64,000 nt of DNA, taken from positions 1-64,000 of the forward strand of contig NZ_NIWT01000001.1 in the NCBI RefSeq assembly GCF_002236115.1, in the 5' to 3' direction. The position numbers were made by a program, and so were the translations under genes. The notes beneath the pieces are model-generated. The model was not told the origin of the DNA. It worked only from the letters and a program-made list of their open reading frames with translations, and searched no databases. The first letter of the stretch is position 1, and each line of letters begins with the position of its first letter. This stretch comes from Pseudomonas jessenii. Lineage in GTDB: Bacteria > Pseudomonadota > Gammaproteobacteria > Pseudomonadales > Pseudomonadaceae. Shown piece after piece: positions 17,173-23,640 of this stretch.

Positions 17173-17208
17173 GATCCACTCAAATCTATATATTTATACG
17201 AGTGGATC
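17173..17208. promoter_or_regulatory. Inverted repeat, probable operator between XRE and metallophosphoesterase genes
   Basis: GATCCACTC (17173-17181) and GAGTGGATC (17200-17208) are perfect 9-bp arms separated by 18 bp of almost pure A/T (including TCTATATATTTATA). The dyad sits 43 bp from the XRE start and about 100 bp from the metallophosphoesterase start. It would overlap a promoter -10 region. The XRE protein with two HTH motifs is the obvious candidate binder. Confidence 0.65.
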
Positions 17209-17305
17209 GACTGCTTCGTGTCGGCTTGGAGAAGACCGCGAGAATTCAGTCCCGTGCCAGTCTTCGGGCATTTCAATTTAGCTGTAAATCGAGATCGGGT
17301 CACAG

Positions 17306-18037
17306 ATGAAGCTTTATGTGCTTTCAGATCTGCATAACGAATTTTTACCGTTTTCGCCTGCGCCAGGAGATTACGACCTGGTCATTTTGGCGGGAGACAT
17401 TGACGTTAGGGCGGGAGGGGTGACGTGGGCAAACGAAGCGTTCACATGCCCCGTTATTTACGTTTGCGGCAATCACGAGTTTTACCGTGGCCACATCGAT
17501 CACACGCTCCGAAAAATGAAGGAGGCGGCCTTACCGCACGTCCACGTCTTGGAAAACGAGGTCTTTGTTTGGAACCAAACACGGTTCATTTGTGCGACGA
17601 GCTGGACTGATTTTTCCTCGTCCGGGAATGTTGTTGCAGCGACCCAAATCGCATGGGATTGGATGAATGACTTCCGTGCAATCCGGATCGATAACAACTT
17701 TCGCCGGCTGCGTCCGTCCGATCTGATCAGTCGAAATCATGCCTCGCGCGACTGGTTAGCTAAGGAACTGGATAAGCCCTTTGCTGGCAAAACGGTCGTT
17801 GTGACGCATCACTCACCTGTTCCTGAGATCGCGGGAGAGAAAGGTGATGGTCATCTTAGCGCTGCGTACACGAACCGTTGGCACGCGCTGGTTGAGAACG
17901 CGGATCTATGGATTTTCGGGCATACCCACCGGGCAGTTGACGTGACGCTGGGACGATGCCGATTGATCTCCAATCCTCGCGGTTATCCAGGTGAGCAGAC
18001 GGGCTTCGATCCTGGCCTCGTTGTCAGCCTTTCTTGA
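17306..18037 (+). CDS. Calcineurin-like metallophosphoesterase
   Basis: The 243-residue cytoplasmic protein shows the full motif set of the metallophosphoesterase fold: YVLSDLHNE (D-x-H, residues 4-12), ILAGDID (GD), YVCGNHEFY (GNHE), VVTHHSPVPE (H) and FGHTHRAVD (GHxH). The C-terminal NPRGYPGEQTGFDP segment is typical of this subfamily. All metal ligands are present, so it should hydrolyse a phosphoester; the substrate is unknown. The divergent XRE regulator and shared operator suggest regulated expression. Confidence 0.88.
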   Translation: MKLYVLSDLHNEFLPFSPAPGDYDLVILAGDIDVRAGGVTWANEAFTCPVIYVCGNHEFYRGHIDHTLRKMKEAALPHVHVLENEVFVWNQTRFICATSWTDFSSSGNVVAATQIAWDWMNDFRAIRIDNNFRRLRPSDLISRNHASRDWLAKELDKPFAGKTVVVTHHSPVPEIAGEKGDGHLSAAYTNRWHALVENADLWIFGHTHRAVDVTLGRCRLISNPRGYPGEQTGFDPGLVVSLS

Positions 18038-18176
18038 ATGGGTTCTTAGCAGTTGGATGCCGGCCTAAAGTTGCTTCGTTCAGTGGAGCGAGCTTGGCGA
18101 TCATCGACCTTGTGTTCCTACTTACAGGCTGTGAGCGGGCTTGGCGTTGCTTGATTTAGATGAGTGGAAAGACTGA

Positions 18177-18245
18177 ATGATAGACAAAAAAATACCTGCC
18201 TCGGTTATGCCAGCGCATCTGAAAGGCGTGATGCGGGATGACTGA
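18177..18245 (+). CDS. Possible 22-codon leader peptide overlapping the next gene
   Basis: ATG 18177 opens a 22-residue frame (MIDKKIPASVMPAHLKGVMR and two Asp) preceded by GGAAAG. Its stop overlaps the start of the next gene by eight bases, so translation could be coupled. It is too short to judge by composition. Confidence 0.25.
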   Translation: MIDKKIPASVMPAHLKGVMRDD

Positions 18246-18540
18246 GCAAAAGCATGCGATTCCGGAAGCGGTCGCCGTTGCTATGGGAAAGGATTTCGGT
18301 GTGCCCATCACGGCGTTCTTGTTCGCAGCCGTCGACAGCCCTCCAATACTAGTGGGGACGGTCTATGGCGATTCCACGGGGCGATTTCGAGAGGGGGCGA
18401 GTATTCGCACTTCTAGGATAACGAACGTCAGCTTCATCGACGGTTATTCATTATTTCAGACCGTCGGAGGCAGTCTATACGTCGTGGTGAGTTGGGCGAT
18501 TGGCGGCGGCAACATCTATATGAACCGGATTTACCACTGA
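18238..18540 (+). CDS. Hypothetical protein, 100 residues
   Basis: I do not recognise the family. The sequence looks like a small beta-rich domain: ITAFLFAAVDSPPILVGTVY, then RTSRITNVSFIDGYSLFQT and GGSLYVVVSWAIGGG. It has no signal peptide. It is preceded by a possible coupled leader frame and followed by what appears to be the broken C-terminus of another metallophosphoesterase, so this interval has been reshuffled. Confidence 0.5.
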   Translation: MTEQKHAIPEAVAVAMGKDFGVPITAFLFAAVDSPPILVGTVYGDSTGRFREGASIRTSRITNVSFIDGYSLFQTVGGSLYVVVSWAIGGGNIYMNRIYH

Positions 18541-18582
18541 GCGATTTGCGAATACGGATACGCGGCGCAAAAAAAGTTTTCG

Positions 18583-18652
18583 GGTTATCCAGGTGGAAAC
18601 GGGGATTGGGAAAATGATTCCTGGTCTGGTACTCGCGGGAAGAGCAGGTTAA
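18583..18652 (+). pseudogene. Possible C-terminal remnant of a second metallophosphoesterase
   Basis: The frame at 18583 reads GYPGGNGDWENDS, the family's C-terminal signature (compare GYPGEQTGFDPGLVVSL in the intact gene 600 bp upstream). The adjacent frame continues with IPGLVLAGRAG and TAA at 18650. A one-base shift links the two halves. The fragment is short, so the call is tentative. Confidence 0.3.
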
Positions 18653-18661
18653 AGCGAGATT

Positions 18662-19102
18662 ATGAATACAAGCGTCACAGATACAGACCTGTTAAGCGAT
18701 CTGCTGTTTGGGCCAGCACAACCCCTAAGGGGTTCAAAACTTGGCGACGATGAGTTGATCGAGCTGGCTGCAGGCACCTTCGGAGAAAAGCCTTTTTGCA
18801 TCGTCCGAGGTTGGATGTTGTTGGATGTCATGCTTCCGGACTTTCGAGAGCGAGAAATCAAAGCGCAAAGCCTTGAGGCAACTGTCCTATATGCCCAAGC
18901 AGCGGTGTTCGACAGCCAGAATAGACGCCAGCCTGGCGACAGCGTCCTCAGCGATTTTCAGCGGGATTTTGATGGCTGCATTTTTGAGAGCAACCACACG
19001 TTTTTCATTCTGGCCGGCCGAGGCGCGCGCAAGCATGTGAGCTTGCCCGCTGTGGAGGCAATAGCCGCTCAAATAAAGCGAGTAGGAGAACCCAATGGTT
19101 GA
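18662..19102 (+). CDS. DUF6957-like hypothetical protein
   Basis: The 146-residue protein opens with LLSDLLFGPAQPLRGSKLGD and contains FCIVRGWMLLDVMLPD and FDGCIFESNHTFFILAGRG. This pattern is one I associate with the Pseudomonas family labelled DUF6957, of unknown function; the family label is from memory. It is soluble with no membrane segments. Its last eight bases overlap the start of the next gene, so the two are co-translated and probably act together. Confidence 0.55.
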   Translation: MNTSVTDTDLLSDLLFGPAQPLRGSKLGDDELIELAAGTFGEKPFCIVRGWMLLDVMLPDFREREIKAQSLEATVLYAQAAVFDSQNRRQPGDSVLSDFQRDFDGCIFESNHTFFILAGRGARKHVSLPAVEAIAAQIKRVGEPNG

Positions 19103-19472
19103 AAATCTGTTGCCGATCTTGCGGGATCGCTATCCGGAGTTTTTTTCAAGCGCGCCACTTCGCGAAATTGCGTGTTTGCCAGGTTGGCTGGATTTAATCG
19201 ATGAGCTTTGTCGCACGCTGAAAACTTATATGGATGCTCACCCTGAGCTGCCGCCGATTCAGGTGCGTCAGGTCAAGGAAAAATTCGGGGGGTTACGCTT
19301 TTACTATTCTGGTGGTGATGCGGCGTGCCGTGAAATGGTTGCCTCTGCAGAAGAACGGTCGATGTCGACCTGCGAAGTTTGTGGACAAGCCGGGACTTTG
19401 GGAGGGGAGCACTGGCTCAGCGTACGATGCCTTGATCACATCAACTGGTCACCCTCAAGCGACTGCGCATGA
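19095..19472 (+). CDS. Hypothetical protein with CxxC zinc-binding segment
   Basis: The 125-residue protein includes RQVKEKFGGLRFYYSGGDAA, a motif of a common Pseudomonas family found next to effectors and mobile DNA. A CEVC ... C pair near residue 95 could hold a metal. The start overlaps the previous gene and has an AGGAG site. Immunity-type or antitoxin-type roles have been suggested by context for such proteins, but nothing here proves it. Confidence 0.55.
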   Translation: MVENLLPILRDRYPEFFSSAPLREIACLPGWLDLIDELCRTLKTYMDAHPELPPIQVRQVKEKFGGLRFYYSGGDAACREMVASAEERSMSTCEVCGQAGTLGGEHWLSVRCLDHINWSPSSDCA

Positions 19473-19499
19473 ACTCACGGAAAGCTCCTCGTTGAATCC

Positions 19500-19910
19500 A
19501 TGAAAACAGACATTTGGGTCACTGTGAATTTGCCTACGCCGGGCACTGAACTTCACGATGTCATTAGGCGCCGTATGCCTTTTCCCTCATTTCGATTTCT
19601 AGCCGAGATGTTGTGTATCGATGAAGATCTGCTTGGTAAGCGCATGGGGATTTCTTCCGAACTCTTGTCGAACGCGACGACTGTAGGATTTTTTCCTTTG
19701 TGGGAGAGCCGACGCCTGTATGGATTGATCGTTGCTCTACAGGCGTCCTGCGAACTGTTCGAAGGCGATGTCCAGGCAGCCGGGGCTTTCTTACGCTCGC
19801 CGCTGCGTTGTTTTAACTCAAAGGCACCTTTGGAAATGCTCATTACCGAGGAGGGCGCGAGCGCCGTGATCGATCTGATCGGTCGGCTTGAGCACGGTAT
19901 CCCCACTTGA
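19500..19910 (+). CDS. Xre/MbcA/ParS-type antitoxin (toxin partner not found)
   Basis: The 136-residue protein has an N-terminal helical DNA-binding part and a C-terminal toxin-binding domain: AAGAFLRSPLRCFNSKAPLE, then MLITEEGASAVIDLIGRLEHG. This is the hallmark of the DUF2384/MbcA family, which pairs with RES-domain toxins that degrade NAD+. The gene normally precedes its toxin, but the next DNA holds only a PrlF remnant and non-coding sequence. The antitoxin therefore appears to be an orphan. Confidence 0.75.
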   Translation: MKTDIWVTVNLPTPGTELHDVIRRRMPFPSFRFLAEMLCIDEDLLGKRMGISSELLSNATTVGFFPLWESRRLYGLIVALQASCELFEGDVQAAGAFLRSPLRCFNSKAPLEMLITEEGASAVIDLIGRLEHGIPT

Positions 19911-19962
19911 ATAGTTTCCTTTTTGCAGCGAGCGAACACGGCATTGGGAGGGGGTTGAACCC

Positions 19963-20133
19963 TTGAAAGAAGATTGTGCGGTACTCCAGATGCTGGATTT
20001 CTTGGCGGCTGACATTCTTCACCGACCCGAACAAGTGCAGCTTTTGAACTGGGAGTTGATCGCCCGCATCACCTCGCTCGTCGGTGATGTCGACGTTGAC
20101 CTGAATCTACCGCTTGTGGTCGATGATGAATGA
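19963..20133 (+). pseudogene. C-terminal fragment of a PrlF-type antitoxin
   Basis: The frame ending at TGA 20131-20133 reads LQMLDFLAADILHRPEQVQL, then LNWELIARITSLVGDVDVDL and a final VVDDE. This matches the C-terminal half of PrlF/SohA antitoxins (FLxFLAxDI..P..L ... LVxDVxVDLDxPLxDDE). The AbrB-like DNA-binding N-terminus is missing. PrlF genes overlap the toxin gene yhaV; here an ATG does overlap the stop (MNDAGEPLIL), but the frame then loses any resemblance. A PrlF-YhaV system has therefore been largely deleted. Confidence 0.6.
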
Positions 20134-20355
20134 TGCAGGCGAGCCTCTGATCCTCTTTAAACTTGGGTTTCACCGGCTGGGATTGAGGTCGAGGCCATCA
20201 TGCGCCTCAAGGGAAAGCAAAAGACTGTGCCCCTTGTGGGGATCGACCTCGTTTTGTCTTCTCCCAACACTCGCTGTCCCTATTTCTCGGAAGCATCCTT
20301 GCTGAGGTGCTCGATCAGTACCTCTCGACGATCGGTAGGGCTAGGCAAAACCTTT
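20134..20355. other. Degenerate DNA after the PrlF remnant
   Basis: No complete gene is seen. One frame (about 20186-20315) reads GIEVEAIMRLKGKQKTVPLV and looks like part of a protein, but it lacks a start and I cannot name it. It is probably the residue of a deletion event. Confidence 0.35.
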
Positions 20356-20428
20356 GCGGCTTCAAGCCGCTGCTTTCAGATTTGACTTCAAATAACGGTT
20401 TTTTTTAAAAATACCCGTGTTGGACAAC
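20356..20428 (+). promoter_or_regulatory. Conserved leader, copy 1: hairpin plus TACCCGTGT-GGACAAC block
   Basis: It starts with the hairpin GCGGCTT-C-AAGCCGC followed by TGCTTT. Then come a TTGACTTCAAATAACG block, a T/A-rich run and ATACCCGTGTTGGACAAC. The same order recurs at 21852-21927 before a paralogous gene. It probably contains the promoter or a regulator site for the gene at 20463. Confidence 0.55.
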
Positions 20429-20462
20429 ATGCCACGCAATGCCACGTGATAAGGGGGCGGTG

Positions 20463-20810
20463 ATGTATAGGGAGCGTGAGTTAGCCATTTGGCGGTCAGT
20501 GTATGAGACATGTGGTGCCTCTACATTTGTGCGTCTGATTGAAGAGTCGCTCGACAGCTACAAGCGTGTACCTATCTATGATTGGCCCACTCGACTTCAC
20601 GTATCCGAAGTCGGGTTACCGTGCGCCCAGGTATTGCTAGTCGTAGTGAGCAGTCGAGGTTTATATGCCAGCATCTCAAGGAATTACATCGAGATCGGCT
20701 CTCGTCTGACAAAGCATCTGGGTCAGCAGCTGCGATGGCATCTTGTGGTGAATGGCCTGGCCACCGACGACATGAAGGAGGATCAATTGGGCATGGATTT
20801 AGGTCTGTAA
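20463..20810 (+). CDS. Small hypothetical protein, paralogue 1
   Basis: The 115-residue protein starts at ATG 20463 behind AAGGGGGCGG. It is clearly related to the protein at 21968. Shared features are an N-terminal W-R-S...CGA-FV-L--E pattern, a middle RLH-S--G segment, the arginine/histidine-rich stretch near residue 90, and the ending DDMKEDQLGMDLGL versus DEMKDDQLGRDLGL. No known family comes to mind. The two copies share their leader sequences, so they are probably co-regulated. Small duplicated genes of this kind in islands are often immunity or antitoxin-type, but that is speculation. Confidence 0.6.
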   Translation: MYRERELAIWRSVYETCGASTFVRLIEESLDSYKRVPIYDWPTRLHVSEVGLPCAQVLLVVVSSRGLYASISRNYIEIGSRLTKHLGQQLRWHLVVNGLATDDMKEDQLGMDLGL

Positions 20811-21006
20811 CCAGACCACTTGCTGACGCGTCAGCCGTATTTTCGAGCCGATCTTTTTCATGCATGTCATTTACTTCAGCCCGCATCTGGAGGCTCGGGT
20901 AAAGCAGTCTTGCACTACCAAACCAGGTCAGCTTCCGGGACTCATTTTTTGTGTGCGACAGGCTGGCGGAGAGGAGGGGATAGTCGCCGTCGCGAACCAA
21001 GAGAAA

Positions 21007-21411
21007 TTATGCGAGACGGTGAGCTGCCAGATGCTCCATGTCTCGAATCCAGACCCTCAGGAATCGACGCCAGTCATGGGCATAGCTTCCTTGCGAAAAA
21101 CGTTCGGAGAGCGCATTGGCTGCTTCGAATCTGGTTCGCCAAACTTCAGGGATGTCCTTATCTAGAACGATCACGAAATGGTGGCCATCGCAGCTTTCGT
21201 ACGGGGTTTCTGGAACTGAATCCCTCAATTCCTCAATCGTCTTTAACTGAAATTCCCCGTGAGGTTGTTCGAGATCCTGCCGATCAATTTCATCGAGAAT
21301 ACCCAGGTGAGGTTTTGCGCGGTCATCGCCGGGTCGCAATTCCTCCAGATCCCATAGAGCCGCCCGCCTTGCACGCTCACGCTGCCACAGGCTTTTCAAA
21401 TCGACCGCCAT
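21007..21411 (-). CDS. Hypothetical protein, 134 residues
   Basis: ATG at 21409-21411 follows an AAGGAA site; the frame also allows a TTG one codon earlier. The protein is soluble, acidic and helical (VDLKSLWQRERARRAALWDL at the N-terminus, then HHFVIVLDKDIPEVWRTRFE). No family recognised. It is the only minus-strand gene between the two small paralogues and may have been inserted between them. Confidence 0.5.
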   Translation of the reverse strand: MAVDLKSLWQRERARRAALWDLEELRPGDDRAKPHLGILDEIDRQDLEQPHGEFQLKTIEELRDSVPETPYESCDGHHFVIVLDKDIPEVWRTRFEAANALSERFSQGSYAHDWRRFLRVWIRDMEHLAAHRLA

Positions 21412-21620
21412 CAAGGTTTCCTTAATACATTAACATTCTGCGCTAGCGCGTATCGGCAGGAGGGGATTCAATTTCAGCCACCACCTTCCTGGACGACCCA
21501 GGCGTTTCTACAGGAAGCGTAATTGTACGCTGTTGGACGTTTAGATCTGAATGTGCTCATCGAACACTCTTCAAGTAAAACGACCTTGGGGTCGTCGTGA
21601 ATGCTTGTTGGGCAGTGTCA

Positions 21621-21707
21621 ACAAAAATATTTTTTCAGAAGGCCCCTTGAAAATTTTTTTCAGCGACGGATCTTTATATTTGAGGGCAACAAAAAAGCAG
21701 CGATCTC
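21621..21707 (+). repeat. Conserved non-coding element, copy A (CCCCTTGAAAA ... CAAAAAAGCAG)
   Basis: It shares an ordered set of blocks with 56131-56214: ACAAAA-TAT, CCCCTTGAAAA, CGGA, TTATATTTGA, CAAAAAAGCAG and GATCTC, with small indels between. CCCCTTGAAAA resembles a sigma-32 -35 box, but no matching CCCCAT -10 is obvious. It may be a relic heat-shock promoter, a small RNA or an element end. Confidence 0.5.
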
Positions 21708-21851
21708 GGCGCCTCACCTTCCGCCGATCCTGCTGGAAAAATGATGTAGGTTTTTGCTTTTGTAGTGCTCCTGCTTCTGGCCTTTTCTTGCGATTTATCC
21801 TGCTGACGCTGATGTGTGACTGCCCTATGGGCATAGCAAAATCGCCACTTC

Positions 21852-21927
21852 GCGGCGTAAGCCGCTGCTTTCCAGTTTGATTTCAAACAACGAGTCATTT
21901 TTTTAAAAAATACCCGTGTCGGACAAC
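21852..21927 (+). promoter_or_regulatory. Conserved leader, copy 2
   Basis: Hairpin GCGGC-GTAA-GCCGC plus TGCTTT, a TTGATTTCAAACAACG block, a T/A run and ATACCCGTGTCGGACAAC, as in copy 1. It lies 41 bp before the second paralogue. Differences inside the hairpin keep the stem paired, which suggests the fold or dyad matters. Confidence 0.55.
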
Positions 21928-21967
21928 TTCGTGCGAGTGAAGTCCGCATATGAACTGGAGGTAGCAG

Positions 21968-22315
21968 ATGGAAGATGAGCTTGAGTTTAAGGTTTGGCGT
22001 TCAGCGCAGCAGGCATGTGGCGCGGGAGCGTTTGTGCAACTGGTTGATGAGGGCGTCGGTTGTTTCAAGAGAGAGCCAGGGTTCGACCCTACCGTGCGGT
22101 TGCACGCGTCAGGGATCGGCACTGAGAGCATCAGGGTGCTGCGTCATGTCCTGAAACGTCGTGATATCTATGCAGGCCCAATTGCAGGCTACGTCGAGCT
22201 CAGGTCTAGTCTGAGAATGCATTTGCGCGATCATTTGCAATTGCACCTTATGAGGTTGGGGCAGGCCAGTGACGAAATGAAGGATGATCAGCTGGGGCGA
22301 GATCTGGGGCTGTAG
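21968..22315 (+). CDS. Small hypothetical protein, paralogue 2
   Basis: The 115-residue protein starts at ATG 21968 behind a good GGAGGT site. It has the same length and layout as the protein at 20463. It opens ELEFKVWRSAQQACGAGAFV and ends with the same acidic-glycine tail. No known domain. Its partner copy, shared leader and the nearby helicase-nuclease locus are the only context. Confidence 0.6.
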   Translation: MEDELEFKVWRSAQQACGAGAFVQLVDEGVGCFKREPGFDPTVRLHASGIGTESIRVLRHVLKRRDIYAGPIAGYVELRSSLRMHLRDHLQLHLMRLGQASDEMKDDQLGRDLGL

Positions 22316-22468
22316 AAAGCTCCGTTATTGCGCTCGGCCGCGTTCCATCTGTAATGGCGGTGGTAGTTCATCGCCTTTTCAAATTGAGTCTTGGTGCTAA
22401 GCTGCCATCATCATCCGAGGCTGTTCGTGGTCTGAAACCGCTCAGCCAATACTTCAAAGGAATGAGAT

Positions 22469-23473
22469 ATGGGCTGGAAAGGAACATTGCGTTCGATGCA
22501 GGCAGCTTCGCGCAAAGCTGATCGTAACGCCCAGCGTAGGCAACGTGAGCTTCAGACTCGCCAAAAAGAGTACGCCAAGATGGAGGCGCTGGAGCAAGCG
22601 GCCTACGAAGTCGAGGTCTACGAAAACCTAATTGATGTCCTGCTCTCCGTGCATAGAGAATGTGGGGAGGAAATATATTGGCAATCATTCGTTGAAAGGG
22701 CTGAACCCGTAAAGCCCGCATTCGCAGATACGAGTGAAGCGCATGCTAGAGCTCAAGAGCAAACCTATAAGCCTGGTTTCTTCGCAAGGTTGTTCAAGCT
22801 CGAAACGCGCCAACGTAAAAACTTATCTGCCGCCATTGAGACGGGGCGGCTACACGATGCTAAACAGCATGAGGCCGCTGTCGCGAAGTGGCGAGTCGAG
22901 CATGATTCTTGGCAGCAGGAACTCACGATCGCGCAAGGAGTTCTGAGCGGTTCAGGCAAGGCAAAGCTTGAAGCGATCAAGCTCGTCGATCCATTCACGG
23001 ACATTTCTCATCTCGGCACATCGATCAAGTTCTCAATAGGGGAAACGGGCCTCGTGGAGGCTAGTCTTGGCGTTCATGGTGTTCGCGTAATTCCAGCTGA
23101 GATCAAGTCCTTGCTGCAGAGCGGAAAGCTTTCAACGAAGAAGATGCCGGCGGGAAAGTACAATGAGCTTTTGCAGGACTATGTGTGCAGCTGTGTTTTG
23201 AGGGTAGGGCGTGAGCTTTTGTCGATGCTCCCTGATGACCTTGTGATAGTGACAGCCGTCGACGATGTGCTGAACTCAGCTACGGGGCATATTGAAGAGT
23301 TACCTATATTGAGCGTAGCGCTCACTAGGCACACCCTGGAAGCATTGAATATGGATTCGATCGATCCTTCCGACGCCATGAAAAACTTCGTGCACGCCAC
23401 ATCCTTTAAAATGATGTCCGGTTTCCAACCTGTTAAAGCGCTTGATGCTCGACAGCTCGTCACCAACGCCTAA
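22469..23473 (+). CDS. Coiled-coil hypothetical protein upstream of the Hhe-type helicase
   Basis: The 334-residue protein starts at ATG 22469, after AAAGGA. Residues about 5-55 are basic and helical (RKADRNAQRRQRELQTRQKE), and about 95-150 form a second helical, charged region. The C-terminal 150 residues look globular (GLVEASLGVHGVRVIPAEIK). I do not know the family. It sits 168 bp upstream of the large helicase-nuclease gene on the same strand. That could make it an accessory subunit, but there is a gap and possibly a separate promoter. Confidence 0.6.
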   Translation: MGWKGTLRSMQAASRKADRNAQRRQRELQTRQKEYAKMEALEQAAYEVEVYENLIDVLLSVHRECGEEIYWQSFVERAEPVKPAFADTSEAHARAQEQTYKPGFFARLFKLETRQRKNLSAAIETGRLHDAKQHEAAVAKWRVEHDSWQQELTIAQGVLSGSGKAKLEAIKLVDPFTDISHLGTSIKFSIGETGLVEASLGVHGVRVIPAEIKSLLQSGKLSTKKMPAGKYNELLQDYVCSCVLRVGRELLSMLPDDLVIVTAVDDVLNSATGHIEELPILSVALTRHTLEALNMDSIDPSDAMKNFVHATSFKMMSGFQPVKALDARQLVTNA

Positions 23474-23640
23474 CAGATAGACGGTATTGGTGAACCGCTT
23501 TTGCACGGGCAAATACCGCGGGCTCGTCTCTGGATCCCGTTATAAGATAGTGGTCATTTCTGGCGTCTACTTGCCGCGTTGAGCCCACTTACCTCGCTCC
23601 GCGTTCATGTGCGCCACCATTAGCAGGATAGGGGAAGCAC

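Larger units (their letters stand above)
21415..21967. other. Long intergenic stretch with two conserved elements
   Basis: No gene is seen in these 553 bases. They contain a hairpin (ACGACC-TTGG-GGTCGT, near 21580), an 87-bp element repeated at 56131-56214, and the second copy of the leader described at 20356. It is an assembly of regulatory or relic sequence. Confidence 0.4.

Noticed and set aside
20572..21000. Minus-strand 142-codon frame
   Set aside because: Overlaps the well-supported small paralogue at 20463 in antisense and has low-complexity, random-looking sequence.
21674..21949. 91-codon minus-strand frame in the 21.4-22.0 kb gap
   Set aside because: Covers the conserved non-coding element and leader; composition is lysine/serine random and there is no ribosome site.
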